Of a stretch of 64,000 nucleotides of DNA, positions 6,934-20,072 are shown piece after piece. Made by a program: the position numbers and the translations under genes. Origin of the DNA: Sinimarinibacterium flocculans (lineage in GTDB: Bacteria; Pseudomonadota; Gammaproteobacteria; Nevskiales; Nevskiaceae). Numbering within the stretch: position 1 is the first letter of the stretch; each line of letters opens with the position of its first letter. The notes beneath the pieces were generated by a model that ran no database searches, was not told the DNA's origin, and saw only the letters and a program-made list of their open reading frames with translations. The stretch is from NCBI RefSeq assembly GCF_003201205.1, contig NZ_QICN01000002.1, positions 1 through 64,000 of the forward strand, in the 5' to 3' direction.

Positions 6934-8376
6934 TCATTTGCCGCTCATCGTGTAGCGGGAGAAGCGATCGAAGAGCTTTCCGTACGGCGGCCGGATCACG
7001 CGCCCCAGGTCCACGCCTGCCTGTCGATAGATGGCGCGCGCGTGGGAGAACTGTCTGAAGCCGTCGAAGCCGTGGTAGGCGCCCATGCCACTGGCCCCGA
7101 CGCCGCCGAAGGGCAGATCGTCGATGGTGTAGTGCATGATCACGTCGTTGACGGTCACGCCGCCGGATGCCGTGCCCGAGATGACCTGCCGCTGCTCGGC
7201 GGCGTCGCGTCCGAAGTAGTACAGCGCGAGCGCCCGGGGACGCGCGTTGATGTACGCCAGCACCTCGTCGATCGACTCGTAGCCGCGAATCACCAGGATG
7301 GGACCGAAGATCTCTTCGCGGCTGACCGCCAGCTGATCCGGGGGATCGACCATCAGCGTGATCGGAATGCGGTTGCTCCCGTCGCTGCCCGGCTTGGCCG
7401 CGCACAGCACGCGGACGCCGGCCGCCTCGGCTTCGCCGATGTAGCGGCGGATGCGGTCGCCCTGGCGATCGTTGATCACCGAGACGAAGTCCGGATCGTC
7501 GGCACCGGCGGGCAGCGTCCGCGCCAGCTCCCTCTGCATCGACTGGACGAAGCGCTCGAGGTCCGCGCGATGGACGAAGACGTAGTCCGGCGCCAGGCAG
7601 ACCTGGCCGGCGTTGAACACCTTGCCGAAGGCGATGCGACGGACCGCCAGATCCAGGTCGGCCGAACGACCGACGATGACCGGCGACTTGCCGCCGAGTT
7701 CGAGCGTCAGCGGGGTCAGGTTGTCGGCCGCATCGCGCATGATGTGCCGCGCGATCGCTTCGCCTCCGGTGAACACGAGGTGGTCGAGCGGCAGGCGACT
7801 GAAGGCCCGGCCGGTCTCGACGCCGCCGGTGACGACGCCGACCTCGTCCGGCGCGAACGCCGAGCGCAGCATCTCGCTCATCACCTCGGCGGTGGCCGGC
7901 GTGTGCTCCGACGGCTTGACCAGTGCGCGGTTGCCCGCGGCCAGTACGCCGGCCAGCGGCGTCAGCGTCAGGTTCACCGGGATGTTCCAGGGGCTCAGGA
8001 TGCCGACGACGCCGAGCGGCTGGTACTCGACGCGAGCACTGGCGCCGAACAGGGCGAACAGGAACTCGACGCTGCGCCGCTCCGGCTTCATCCAGCGGCG
8101 CACGCCGCGCCGCGTCAGCCGGATGAACTTGCCGGTGGTCGCCACGTCCGCGAAGTAGGACTGCCGCGGCGAGCGGTAACCGAAGTCGCTGCCCAGGGCG
8201 TCGCACAGACGGTCCGCATAGCGATCCAACGCGTCCCACAGGCGGTCGAGGCGGTCCCTGCGCACCTCGAGTGCCGGATAGCGCTCGGCGGCGAAGCCTG
8301 CACTGAGGGTCTCGAACGCTGCACGCAGACCGTCGAGATCATCGGCGGCAACGCCGCCCGCCATTCCATTCTGCAT
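6934..8376 (-). CDS. Aldehyde dehydrogenase, coniferyl-aldehyde dehydrogenase-like
   Basis: About 480 residues of the NAD(P)-dependent aldehyde dehydrogenase superfamily. Visible features are the substrate/cofactor segment SPWNIPVNLTLTPLAGVLAAG, the Rossmann FTGG loop, LELGGKSP with the general-base Glu, and NAGQVCLAPDY with the nucleophilic Cys, a form seen in coniferyl-aldehyde and medium-chain aldehyde dehydrogenases. It probably oxidises an aldehyde derived from the P450 product to a carboxylate before CoA activation. The start is uncertain: the frame is open to 8466, but that would place the operator inside the gene. ATG at 8397 or 8376 is more plausible. It is transcribed divergently from the MarR-like regulator. 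Confidence 0.9.
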   Translation of the reverse strand: MQNGMAGGVAADDLDGLRAAFETLSAGFAAERYPALEVRRDRLDRLWDALDRYADRLCDALGSDFGYRSPRQSYFADVATTGKFIRLTRRGVRRWMKPERRSVEFLFALFGASARVEYQPLGVVGILSPWNIPVNLTLTPLAGVLAAGNRALVKPSEHTPATAEVMSEMLRSAFAPDEVGVVTGGVETGRAFSRLPLDHLVFTGGEAIARHIMRDAADNLTPLTLELGGKSPVIVGRSADLDLAVRRIAFGKVFNAGQVCLAPDYVFVHRADLERFVQSMQRELARTLPAGADDPDFVSVINDRQGDRIRRYIGEAEAAGVRVLCAAKPGSDGSNRIPITLMVDPPDQLAVSREEIFGPILVIRGYESIDEVLAYINARPRALALYYFGRDAAEQRQVISGTASGGVTVNDVIMHYTIDDLPFGGVGASGMGAYHGFDGFRQFSHARAIYRQAGVDLGRVIRPPYGKLFDRFSRYTMSGK

Positions 8377-8439
8377 CGTCACGGCCCCGCTCCTCATCGG
8401 CGCACACTGCGAGCAGACATTATTGTCGTTGTGATATTG

Positions 8440-8452
8440 TGTCAACTCGACA
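8440..8452. promoter_or_regulatory. Operator-like palindrome between aldehyde dehydrogenase and regulator genes
   Basis: TGTC-AACTC-GACA within ATTGTGTCAACTCGACATAAT. A second, everted pair (GACA-TTAT-TGTC) lies at 8416-8427. The position in the divergent intergenic region suits autoregulation of the regulator and control of the dehydrogenase. The site shares its 13-bp layout with those at 3582 and 6906. Confidence 0.68.
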
Positions 8453-8514
8453 TAATTGTACGGCAATGATGGCCGGCCCTAGAATGTTTCAATCGAGAAG
8501 CGGGACGGACCTCC

Positions 8515-9072
8515 TTGAAGAACATCAGCGCCCAGATCAAAGAGATCAAACACGAAGACGCCGCGCGCCACTTTCTGGAGCTCTTCTATCCGATCCACTA
8601 CGCGATCGGCATGCAGGTCGAGGATGCGCTGCGCTGCGGCGGCGAACTCGACCGGCACCAGACCGTGATCATGTGGCTGCTGCGATCCGAGGCGGTCACC
8701 AACGGCGGGTCGAGTATGCGTCGCAAGGACATCGAGCGGCGCCTCATCAGCTGGTACGACATCACCAGCAGCACGGTCTCGAAGGCGCTGCGCGCGCTGG
8801 CAAAGCCGCCGCACAGCTTCATCGTGATCTCGGAAGACCCGAACTCGGGACGCGAGAAGCTCGTGACCGTGACGCCGGCCGGACGGCGCTACTACAAGCG
8901 GATGGTCGACAACGCGACCGCGTTCATCAAGCTCGCGACGGATCGCATGAGCGTGGAGGAGAACTCCATGGGCGTGCACATGTTCAAGACCATTTCCGAC
9001 ACGTTCCAGGAACTCCGGAACGAAGGCCGCATCGAGTCGTTCCAGGGCAACGGCTCGCCCAAGTCCCGCTAG
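8515..9072 (+). CDS. MarR-like winged-helix transcriptional regulator
   Basis: A 185-residue dimeric-type regulator. The middle holds a helix-turn-helix (ISWYDITSSTVSKALRALAK) followed by a beta wing (SFIVISEDPNSGREKLVTVTPAGRRYY), as in MarR proteins; the long flanking helices would dimerise and bind ligand. The only in-frame start near the 5' end is TTG at 8515; the frame is closed upstream by a stop at 8467-8469. It lies opposite the aldehyde dehydrogenase gene with a palindrome between them. I infer that it represses the P450 operon, the dehydrogenase, itself and perhaps the receptor, and is relieved by a pathway acyl-CoA or substrate. Confidence 0.82.
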   Translation: MKNISAQIKEIKHEDAARHFLELFYPIHYAIGMQVEDALRCGGELDRHQTVIMWLLRSEAVTNGGSSMRRKDIERRLISWYDITSSTVSKALRALAKPPHSFIVISEDPNSGREKLVTVTPAGRRYYKRMVDNATAFIKLATDRMSVEENSMGVHMFKTISDTFQELRNEGRIESFQGNGSPKSR

Positions 9073-9091
9073 CGGCCCCCATTTGCCGGCT

Positions 9092-9109
9092 GCGGCGCGC
9101 AGGCGCCGC
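9092..9109. other. Perfect GC hairpin between regulator and SDR genes
   Basis: A 7-bp stem (GCGGCGC/GCGCCGC) with a 4-nt loop lies 20 bp after the regulator stop. No U-run follows, so it is not a classical intrinsic terminator. It could slow polymerase or protect the mRNA end between the regulator and reductase genes. Confidence 0.3.
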
Positions 9110-9156
9110 GGCTCGCGCGTGCGCGTCACACCCGATCAACCGAGGAGAATGACCCG

Positions 9157-9975
9157 ATGGCGACAACTGAATCGCTGTTTCAGAGCGGCACGTTCAGCGG
9201 CCGCAACGTTTTCGTGGCCGGCGGCACTAGCGGCATCAATCTCGCCATCGCGCGACGCTTCGGCGAGCTCGGCGCACGACCGTTCGTCATCAGCCGATCC
9301 CAGGAGCGCGTCGATGCCGCGGTGGCCGAACTCGCGACGGTGGCGCCGGCCGCGGCCGGAATGGCGGCGGACGTACGCGACTACGCAGCGGTCGAGACCG
9401 CGTTGAAGACCTTCCACGATGCCGCAGGCGAGATCGACATCGTCGTATCGGGCGCGGCCGGCAACTTCGTCGCCGAGGCCGCCAAGCTGTCCTCCAACGG
9501 CTTTCGCACCGTGGTCGACATCGACCTCGTCGGCACCTTCCATGTCTGCCGCGCGGCTTTCCCGATGCTCCGCAAGCCGGGAGCGTCGCTGATCAACATC
9601 TCGGCGACGCAGGCCATCAACCCGATGCCCGGGCAGGCGCACGTGTGCGCGGCCAAGGCCGGCATCGACGCGCTGACGAAGGTGCTGGCCATCGAGTGGG
9701 GCCCGCTGGGCGTTCGCGTCAACGGCATTGCGCCCGGACCGGTCGAGGCGACCGAGGGCATGTCGCGGCTGACGCCGACCGACGCCCATCGGCAGGCGGT
9801 GCTCAGGGCGATTCCGCTGCGGCGTTACGCGCGCTTGTCGGAGATCGCCGATACCGCCGTCTTCCTGTGCAGCCCCGCCGGCGCCAACTTCAACGGCGAG
9901 ATCCTGGTCTGCGATGGCGGCCAGTCGACGCTCGGCAGTGGTGCGTTCGCTGCGGCCTGGGCCGGCGCAGGCTAA
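9157..9975 (+). CDS. Short-chain dehydrogenase, 2,4-dienoyl-CoA reductase-like
   Basis: A 272-residue Rossmann enzyme. The nucleotide-binding GGTSGIN is at 22-28 and SGAAGN at 98-103. The usual YxxxK is absent: Lys167 is present but the Tyr position is Val163, in GQAHVCAAKAG. This loss, together with the AIEWGPLGVRVNGIAPGPV segment and the following TEGMSRL, matches peroxisomal-type 2,4-dienoyl-CoA reductases. It would use NADPH to reduce conjugated dienoyl-CoA to enoyl-CoA, complementing the dienoyl-CoA isomerase-like protein at 4783. GAGGAG precedes the ATG. The substrate is inferred from family features only. Confidence 0.85.
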   Translation: MATTESLFQSGTFSGRNVFVAGGTSGINLAIARRFGELGARPFVISRSQERVDAAVAELATVAPAAAGMAADVRDYAAVETALKTFHDAAGEIDIVVSGAAGNFVAEAAKLSSNGFRTVVDIDLVGTFHVCRAAFPMLRKPGASLINISATQAINPMPGQAHVCAAKAGIDALTKVLAIEWGPLGVRVNGIAPGPVEATEGMSRLTPTDAHRQAVLRAIPLRRYARLSEIADTAVFLCSPAGANFNGEILVCDGGQSTLGSGAFAAAWAGAG

Positions 9976-9984
9976 AGTCGGCGG

Positions 9985-10968
9985 ATGCGCGCGATCGAGA
10001 TCAGCAGGCCGGGACCGCCGGAGGTGCTGCAAGCCTGCAGCCGTCCGCAGCCAACCCCGGGAGGCGGTGAAGTCCTGATCCGCGTGCGGGCCGCGGGCGT
10101 CAATCGCCCGGACGTGCTGCAGCGGCTCGGCCAGTATCGCGCCCCGCCGGGCGCCTCGGACCTGCCCGGCCTCGAAGTGGCCGGGGAGATCGTCGACGGC
10201 GACGCGCAGGCCGGCGGTTTCACGGTCGGCGATCGTGTCTGCGCGCTGACGCCCGGCGGTGGCTACGCCGAGTACGTCTGCGTACCGGCCGTGCATTGCC
10301 TGCCGATTCCGCACGGCTGGAGCGATGTCGAGGGCGCGTCCCTGCCGGAAACCTGCTTCACGGTCTGGAGCAATGTCTTCGAACGCGGACGCCTGGCAGC
10401 GGGCGAAAGCCTACTGGTGCAGGGCGGCAGCAGCGGCATCGGCGTCACCGCGATCCAGATCGCCAGCGCCCTCGGTCATCGCGTGTTCGCCACCGCCGGC
10501 AGCGACGACAAGTGTCGCGCCTGCGAGCAGCTCGGCGCCGAGCGTGCGATCAACTATCGCGAGGCCGACTTCTCCACTGAGGTGCGCTCGCTCACCGACG
10601 GTCGCGGCGTCGACGTGATCCTCGACATGGTCGGCGGCGACTACCTGCCGCGCGAGATCGGCTGCCTGGCCGACGACGGTCGACTGGTCATCATCGGACT
10701 GCTCGGCGGCGCCCAGGCACAGGTACCGCTTGCGCAAATCCTGCTGCGACGGCTCACGCTTACCGGTTCGACGCTGCGTCCGCGGTCGATCGAGTACAAG
10801 GCAAACCTTGCGCAGGCGCTACGCACGCGGGTCTGGCCGCTGATCGAGGCCGGCACGATCCGACCGATCATTCATGCGAGCTTCCCGCTCGAACAGGCAG
10901 CAGAAGCGCACCGGCTGATGGAGAGCAGCACCCACATCGGCAAGATCGTGCTGACCGTGCAGAGCTAA
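9985..10968 (+). CDS. Zinc-free quinone oxidoreductase, PIG3/zeta-crystallin type
   Basis: A 327-residue medium-chain dehydrogenase/reductase. The N-terminal GroES-like part has AAGVNRPDVLQR and QYRAPPGASDLPGLEVAGEI; the NADPH domain has LLVQGGSSGIGVTAIQIA. It lacks the Cys/His zinc ligands of alcohol dehydrogenases. The family makes NADPH-dependent reductions of quinones or enones. It begins 9 bp after the SDR gene, so they are co-transcribed. It could reduce an enone in the same pathway, although PIG3-type enzymes are also common outside catabolic clusters. Confidence 0.9.
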   Translation: MRAIEISRPGPPEVLQACSRPQPTPGGGEVLIRVRAAGVNRPDVLQRLGQYRAPPGASDLPGLEVAGEIVDGDAQAGGFTVGDRVCALTPGGGYAEYVCVPAVHCLPIPHGWSDVEGASLPETCFTVWSNVFERGRLAAGESLLVQGGSSGIGVTAIQIASALGHRVFATAGSDDKCRACEQLGAERAINYREADFSTEVRSLTDGRGVDVILDMVGGDYLPREIGCLADDGRLVIIGLLGGAQAQVPLAQILLRRLTLTGSTLRPRSIEYKANLAQALRTRVWPLIEAGTIRPIIHASFPLEQAAEAHRLMESSTHIGKIVLTVQS

Positions 10969-11015
10969 TTGGGGATAATTCGCGCCGCGCGATCCGCCGC
11001 ACAGCCTGTTCTCAC

Positions 11016-11672
11016 ATGAGCGCCGTCAGCCCCTTGATGCTTGCGATCCAGAATCGCGATCTCGCCGCCGCCGAGTCTGCCCTCGAGCGCGACGTCGGCC
11101 GGGCGACAACGCCGCTGCCGGGCGGCCTGTCACCGCTGATGTTCGCGCTCTACAACGGCGCGCCGGACATCGCGGATCTGCTCAAGCCGTTCCGCGCACT
11201 CGACCTGTTCGAATCGGCCGCCGCCAACGACGCCCGGCGGGTCGCCGAACTCGCCAGTGCAGGCGCCGGACTGGATGCGTACAGCGTCGACGGCTGGACG
11301 CCGCTGCACCTCGCAACCTTCATGGGCGCGCGCGACGCCGCACTGGTGCTGATCGGCATCGGCGCGCCGCTCGATGCCGTATCGCAGAACCCGATGGCGA
11401 ATACACCGCTGCATGCCGGCATCGCTGGCGCCGCGGGCGAGAGTCTGGCACCGCTGCTGATCGCGCTCGGCGCCAACGTGCTCCACGTCGGCGGAAGCGG
11501 GGTCAACGCGCTGCACCTGGCCGCCTCGCGCGGCTTCGAGCCGCTGTGCCGCCTGCTGCTCGCCCGCGGCGTCAACCGGCTTGCACGTACCGAGGACGGC
11601 AAGACCGCGGCCGAACTCGCACGCGAGCGGGGCCACCTGGCCGTCGCGGCGGCGCTGGAACTGGCGGACTGA
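11016..11672 (+). CDS. Ankyrin-repeat protein
   Basis: A 218-residue protein made almost entirely of ankyrin repeats: GLSPLMFALYNGAPDIADLL, then DGWTPLHLATFMGARDAALVLI, NTPLHAGIAG...LLIALGANV, GVNALHLAASRGFEPLCRLL and a C-terminal TAAELARERGHLAVAAAL. No signal peptide, so probably a cytoplasmic protein-binding scaffold; partner unknown. It ends one base before the tadA stop on the opposite strand. Confidence 0.88.
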   Translation: MSAVSPLMLAIQNRDLAAAESALERDVGRATTPLPGGLSPLMFALYNGAPDIADLLKPFRALDLFESAAANDARRVAELASAGAGLDAYSVDGWTPLHLATFMGARDAALVLIGIGAPLDAVSQNPMANTPLHAGIAGAAGESLAPLLIALGANVLHVGGSGVNALHLAASRGFEPLCRLLLARGVNRLARTEDGKTAAELARERGHLAVAAALELAD

Positions 11673-11673
11673 C

Positions 11674-12445
<772 letters not shown>

Positions 12446-12465
12446 CGATCCACGGCTCCGGAGGT

Positions 12466-14037
12466 CTATTCCCACTCGATCGTTGCCGGCGGCTTGCCGC
12501 TGACGTCGTAGACCACCCGCGAGACGCCCGGCACCTCGTTGACGATGCGCCGCGAGCAGACGTCGAGCAGCTCGTAAGGCAGGTGCGCCCACTGCGCGGT
12601 CATGAAGTCGATGGTCTGCACGGCGCGCAGCGCGATCACGGGCTCGTAACGGCGACCGTCGCCGGTCACGCCCACCGATCTCACCGGCAGGAACACCGCG
12701 AACGCCTGGCTGGTCTTGTCGTACCAGCCGGCGCGGCGCAGTTCCTCGATGAAGATGTGATCGGCCTGACGCAGCGTGTCGGCGGCCGCCTTGCTGACCT
12801 CGCCGAGGATGCGTACGCCCAGGCCAGGCCCCGGGAACGGATGGCGGTAGACCATCTCGCGCGGCAGGCCCAGTTCGACGCCGATCCTGCGCACCTCGTC
12901 CTTGAACAGTTCGCGCAACGGTTCGACCAGCTTGAGCTTCATGTGCTCGGGCAGGCCGCCGACATTGTGATGGCTCTTGATGACGTGCGCCTTCTTGGTC
13001 TTGCTGCCGGCGGACTCGATGACGTCGGGGTAGATCGTGCCCTGCGCGAGGAAGTCGATACCCTCGAGCTTTCCTGCCTCCTCGTCGAAGACCTCGACGA
13101 ACAGCCGGCCGATGATCTTGCGCTTGGCCTCGGGATCGTCGACCCCCTTGAGCGCGTCGAGGAACCGCGCCTCGGCATCGACGCGGATGACCTTCACGCC
13201 GAGGTGCTCGGCAAAGATCTTCATGACCTGGTCGCCCTCGTGATGGCGCAGCAGGCCGTGATCGACGAACACGCAGGTGAGCTGCTCGCCGATCGCCTTG
13301 TGCAGCAGCGCGGCAACGACCGACGAATCGACGCCGCCCGACAGGCCCAGCAGCGCCTTCGCTTCGCCGACCTGCTCGCGCACCGTCGCGATCGCGTCGT
13401 TGATGATGTTGCCGGGCTTCCACGCGTCGCCGCAGCCGCAGATCTCGTGCACGAAGCGCGAATAGATGCGCGCACCCTGCGTCGTATGCGTCACTTCCGG
13501 GTGGAACTGCAGTGCGTAGTAGCGCCGCGATTCGTCGGCGATGCCGGCGATCGGCACGTCCTTGGTCGAGGCGATCAGCTTGAAGCCGTCCGGCAGGCCC
13601 GACACGTGATCGCCATGCGACATCCACACGTCGAGCAGGCCGTGGCCCTCGTCGTTGACGCGGTCCTCGATGTCGCGCAGCAGCTGCGAGTGCCCGCGTG
13701 CGCGAATCTCCGCGTAACCGAATTCCTTGACCGTGCCCGGCGCCACCGCGCCGCCGAGCTGCACCGCCATCGTCTGCATGCCGTAGCAGATGCCCAGCAC
13801 CGGTACCTGCAGATCCCAGACCGCCTGCGGCGCGCGCGGCGAGTTCGCCTCGGTGACCGACTCCGGCCCGCCCGACAGGATCACCCCCTTGGGCGCGAAG
13901 GCCCGGATGTCGTCGTCGGACATGTCCCAGGGATGCAGCTCGCAGTAGACCCCCAGCTCGCGCACGCGCCGCGCGATCAGCTGCGTGTACTGGCTGCCGA
14001 AATCGAGAATCAGGATCTTGTCGGAGTGGATGTTCAA
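12466..14037 (-). CDS. guaA: GMP synthase (glutamine-hydrolysing)
   Basis: A 523-residue two-domain enzyme that aminates XMP to GMP. The N-terminal class I amidotransferase has the nucleophile Cys in [10 protein letters not shown] and the His/Glu pair in FHPEVTHT. The ATP-pyrophosphatase domain has [17 protein letters not shown], and the C-terminal dimerisation domain ends with the conserved IEWE. The predicted start is a TTG with GAGAG upstream. It follows guaB on the same strand, separated by an intrinsic terminator-like hairpin. Confidence 0.98.
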   Translation of the reverse strand: MNIHSDKILILDFGSQYTQLIARRVRELGVYCELHPWDMSDDDIRAFAPKGVILSGGPESVTEANSPRAPQAVWDLQVPVLGICYGMQTMAVQLGGAVAPGTVKEFGYAEIRARGHSQLLRDIEDRVNDEGHGLLDVWMSHGDHVSGLPDGFKLIASTKDVPIAGIADESRRYYALQFHPEVTHTTQGARIYSRFVHEICGCGDAWKPGNIINDAIATVREQVGEAKALLGLSGGVDSSVVAALLHKAIGEQLTCVFVDHGLLRHHEGDQVMKIFAEHLGVKVIRVDAEARFLDALKGVDDPEAKRKIIGRLFVEVFDEEAGKLEGIDFLAQGTIYPDVIESAGSKTKKAHVIKSHHNVGGLPEHMKLKLVEPLRELFKDEVRRIGVELGLPREMVYRHPFPGPGLGVRILGEVSKAAADTLRQADHIFIEELRRAGWYDKTSQAFAVFLPVRSVGVTGDGRRYEPVIALRAVQTIDFMTAQWAHLPYELLDVCSRRIVNEVPGVSRVVYDVSGKPPATIEWE

Positions 14038-14053
14038 CGCTGTGCTCTCAACG

Positions 14054-14076
14054 AAAAAGCCCCGGCGAACCGGGGC
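14054..14076 (-). terminator. Intrinsic terminator-like hairpin between guaB and guaA
   Basis: On the minus strand a 7-bp stem (GCCCCGG/CCGGGGC) with a 4-nt loop is followed by TTTTT. It lies 12 bp after the guaB stop and 17 bp before the guaA start, so it could attenuate transcription and lower guaA relative to guaB. Confidence 0.75.
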
Positions 14077-14088
14077 ATGCGCAGTGGA

Positions 14089-16999
<2,911 letters not shown>

Positions 17000-17023
17000 T
17001 TCCCCACCCGCCCCCCCGACACC

Positions 17024-17917
17024 ATGGCCTGGCTTCAGCTCCGCGTCCGCTCCCGTCATCCCGAGTTTGCCGAGGAGGTGCTGCTCGCTCACGGCGCCAG
17101 TGCCGTCAGCTTCGTCGATGCCGTCGACGACCCGGTGCTCGAACCGCCTCCGGGCGAAACACCGCTGTGGGCTCATACCGTGACGGTGGGCCTGCTCGCC
17201 GAGCACGCGGATCTCGTCGCGATCGCCACGAGCCTGCGCGAGCTGCTGCCGGACGGCGAGACCGTGACACTCGATCACGAACTGGTCGAGGATCGCGACT
17301 GGGTGCGGGTGTGGCTCGAGGACTGTCCGCCACTGCGCTTCGGCGATCGTCTGTGGGTCGTGCCGCACGAGAAGCTGCACGAGGTCACGCAGGCCGATGC
17401 CGTGATTCTCAGGCTCGATCCGGGCCTGGCCTTCGGCACCGGCACGCATCCGACCACCGCCCTGTGTCTCGAATGGCTCGCGGTACAGGACCTGCGCGGC
17501 AAGACCGTCCTCGACTATGGATGCGGCTCCGGCGTGCTGGCGATCGCAGCCCTGCTGCTCGGCGCGACGCGAGCGGTCTGTGTCGACATCGATCCGCAGG
17601 CGGTCCAGGCGACGCGGGACAACGCGGTGGCCAACGGTGTCGCTACGCGCATCGAGGCCATGCTGCCCGACGCGTTCCCGCCCGAGGCTGCCGATGTCGT
17701 CGTTGCCAACATCCTCGCGAATCCGCTCGTCGAACTCGCACCGCAACTTGCGGCGTGCACGCGCAACGACGGGTGCATCGCGCTCGCCGGCCTGCTCGAC
17801 CGCCAGCGCGACGAGGTGCGTGCGGCCTACGCACCGTGGTTCGAGTTCGACGACGACGCAAGTCGCGAAGGCTGGACACGCATCGCCGGTCGCCGCGCGG
17901 ACAAGCGAACCGCGTAA
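17024..17917 (+). CDS. prmA: Ribosomal protein L11 methyltransferase
   Basis: A 297-residue SAM-dependent enzyme that trimethylates ribosomal protein L11. The N-terminal substrate domain begins MAWLQLRVRSRHPEFAEEVL; the conserved LRLDPGLAFGTGTHPTT precedes the SAM site VLDYGCGSGVLAIAA and the NPPY-like segment VVANILANPLVELAP. It starts 24 bp after xseA and lies upstream of fis, an order resembling that in other gammaproteobacteria. Confidence 0.97.
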   Translation: MAWLQLRVRSRHPEFAEEVLLAHGASAVSFVDAVDDPVLEPPPGETPLWAHTVTVGLLAEHADLVAIATSLRELLPDGETVTLDHELVEDRDWVRVWLEDCPPLRFGDRLWVVPHEKLHEVTQADAVILRLDPGLAFGTGTHPTTALCLEWLAVQDLRGKTVLDYGCGSGVLAIAALLLGATRAVCVDIDPQAVQATRDNAVANGVATRIEAMLPDAFPPEAADVVVANILANPLVELAPQLAACTRNDGCIALAGLLDRQRDEVRAAYAPWFEFDDDASREGWTRIAGRRADKRTA

Positions 17918-18184
17918 CGAATCCTCGGCGCCATCGCGCCTTACGTCGCAAAGCGAAGATCGCGCTGCAACTGCACGATCGATTGTGACAGTGCGGATGT
18001 CGTCGGCGCCTCGAACCGCTGCGCGCATGGAACCGCATCGCGGGATTTGCGATTCGTGCACGTGGTGCTTTTTTCGGCACGGGCGCGGGAGTATGATTGC
18101 CGCCCCCTTGACCGGTGCCCCCCCGAATACCGGGCCAATGGCGTCGCGTTCGCGCGCGCAGGCACAGCATGTCAGGAACAGACG
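17918..18184 (+). promoter_or_regulatory. Upstream region of fis
   Basis: A 267-bp non-coding stretch. A TATGAT at 18092-18097 is a possible -10 element; the matching -35 position holds only a T-run, so the promoter assignment is weak. No dusB or other gene is encoded between prmA and fis. Confidence 0.3.
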
Positions 18185-18454
18185 ATGGCACCCTTGCGTT
18201 CTTCAGACATCAAACCACTCGGGCACTCGGTACAGGAATCGCTGGACGATTTCTTCCGCACGCTCAACGGTCACGCACCGCAGAATCTCTACGACCTGTT
18301 TCTGGATCAGGTCGAGCCGCCGTTGCTGCGGGCGACGCTGCGCTATTGCCACGGCAACCAGTCGCGCGCCGCCGACATGCTCGGACTGAACCGCGCGACG
18401 CTGCGCAAGAAGCTCAAGCAGCACAAGATCAGCGCCGACTCGCACAAGCTGTGA
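18185..18454 (+). CDS. fis: Fis family nucleoid-associated DNA-binding protein
   Basis: An 89-residue homodimeric DNA-bending protein. The C-terminal helix-turn-helix ([20 protein letters not shown] followed by TLRKKLKQH) is characteristic, and the N-terminal helix holds [15 protein letters not shown]. The ATG at 18185 gives the family length; an in-frame ATG 46 codons upstream is rejected because that part has no homology. Fis controls growth-rate-dependent promoters. It lies 55 bp before purH. Confidence 0.95.
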   Translation: MAPLRSSDIKPLGHSVQESLDDFFRTLNGHAPQNLYDLFLDQVEPPLLRATLRYCHGNQSRAADMLGLNRATLRKKLKQHKISADSHKL

Positions 18455-18509
18455 TCCGGTCCGGTCGCTGCGCGGCCCTTTCTTCTTCCACCGCTGCCCG
18501 CAAGACTCC

Positions 18510-20072
18510 ATGAAGACGCCCGTCTCCCGCGCCCTGCTGTCCGTTTCCGACAAGACCGGCATCGTCGAGTTCGCCCGCGAACTGGCCGCACGCAACATCG
18601 CGCTGCTGTCGACCGGCGGCACCTACAAGCTGCTGCGGGAGTCGGGGCTCGACGCGACCGAGGTGTCGGCGCACACGGGCTTTCCCGAAATCATGGACGG
18701 GCGCGTCAAGACCCTGCATCCGAAGATCCATGGTGGCCTGCTCGGGCGCCGTGACATCGACGGCGCGGTGATGACCGAACATGGCATTGCCGGCATCGAC
18801 CTGCTCGTCGTCAACCTGTATCCGTTCGAGGCCACGGTCGCCAGACCCGACTGCACGCGCGCCGATGCCATCGAGAACATCGACATCGGCGGTCCGGCCA
18901 TGTTGCGCGCCGCGGCGAAGAACCACGCCTGGGTCACGGTGCTGACCGACCCGGCCGACTACGCCGACGTGCTCGCGCAGATCGACGCCGGCGGCGTCAC
19001 GCAGGCCACGCGCGAGAAGCTCGCGCTCAAGACCTATGCCCTGACCTCGCGCTACGACGCTGCGGTCAGTGCCTACCTGTCGAGCCTCGCCGACGATGGC
19101 AGCCGCGACCGCTTTCCCGGCGTGCTCGGCCTGCAGTTCGACCGCAAGCAGACGCTGCGCTATGGCGAGAACCCGCACCAGCAGGCGGCGTTCTACGTCG
19201 AGCGCGGCGCCGAATCCGGCACGATCGCCGGCGCCAGCCAGCTGCAGGGCAAGGAGCTGTCGTACAACAACATCGCCGACGCCGATGCCGCACTCGAGTG
19301 CGTGCGCAGCTTCGCCGAGCCGGCCTGCGTGATCGTGAAGCACGCCAACCCCTGCGGCGTCGCCGTGCGCGAGAATATCGGCGCGGCCTACGACGAGGCG
19401 TTCCGCACCGATCCGACGTCGGCGTTCGGCGGCATCATCGCGTTCAACCGCGAGCTGGACGGCGACACCGCGCGACGCATCATCGAGCGCCAGTTCGTCG
19501 AGGTGATCATCGCGCCGGCCATCAGCGCCGAGGCCCGCGCCGCCGCCGCCGCCAAGCAGAACGTTCGTCTGCTCGACTGCGGGGCCTTCCCCGCAACGCG
19601 CGCACCGAGCTGGGACTACAAGCGGGTTGCCGGCGGCCTGCTGGTGCAGGACGTCGATGCACTGTCGACGCAGCGCGCCGATCTGAAGATCGTGAGCACG
19701 CGCGCGCCGACCGAGGCCGAGATCCACGATCTGCTGTTCGCCTGGCAGGTCGCGCAGTTCGTCAAGTCCAACGCCATCGTCTACGCCAAGGACCGCATGA
19801 CCATCGGCGTCGGTGCCGGCCAGATGAGTCGCGTCTACTCGGCGAAGATCGCCGGCATCAAGGCCGCTGACGAGAAGCTCGAGGTCCGCGGTTCGGTGAT
19901 GGCGTCCGACGCCTTCTTCCCGTTCCGCGACGGCATCGACGCCGCGGCCGCCGCCGGCATCACCGCGGTGATCCAGCCCGGCGGCTCAATGCGCGATGCG
20001 GAAGTGATCGCGGCGGCCGACGAAGCCGGCATGGCGATGGTATTCACCGGCGTGCGCCACTTCCGGCACTGA
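18510..20072 (+). CDS. purH: Bifunctional AICAR formyltransferase/IMP cyclohydrolase
   Basis: A 520-residue enzyme for the last two steps of IMP synthesis. The N-terminal cyclohydrolase domain has [35 protein letters not shown] and [17 protein letters not shown]; the formyltransferase domain has [41 protein letters not shown] and ends with the conserved GVRHFRH. purD is not next to it, unlike in Pseudomonas. Confidence 0.98.
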   Translation: MKTPVSRALLSVSDKTGIVEFARELAARNIALLSTGGTYKLLRESGLDATEVSAHTGFPEIMDGRVKTLHPKIHGGLLGRRDIDGAVMTEHGIAGIDLLVVNLYPFEATVARPDCTRADAIENIDIGGPAMLRAAAKNHAWVTVLTDPADYADVLAQIDAGGVTQATREKLALKTYALTSRYDAAVSAYLSSLADDGSRDRFPGVLGLQFDRKQTLRYGENPHQQAAFYVERGAESGTIAGASQLQGKELSYNNIADADAALECVRSFAEPACVIVKHANPCGVAVRENIGAAYDEAFRTDPTSAFGGIIAFNRELDGDTARRIIERQFVEVIIAPAISAEARAAAAAKQNVRLLDCGAFPATRAPSWDYKRVAGGLLVQDVDALSTQRADLKIVSTRAPTEAEIHDLLFAWQVAQFVKSNAIVYAKDRMTIGVGAGQMSRVYSAKIAGIKAADEKLEVRGSVMASDAFFPFRDGIDAAAAAGITAVIQPGGSMRDAEVIAAADEAGMAMVFTGVRHFRH

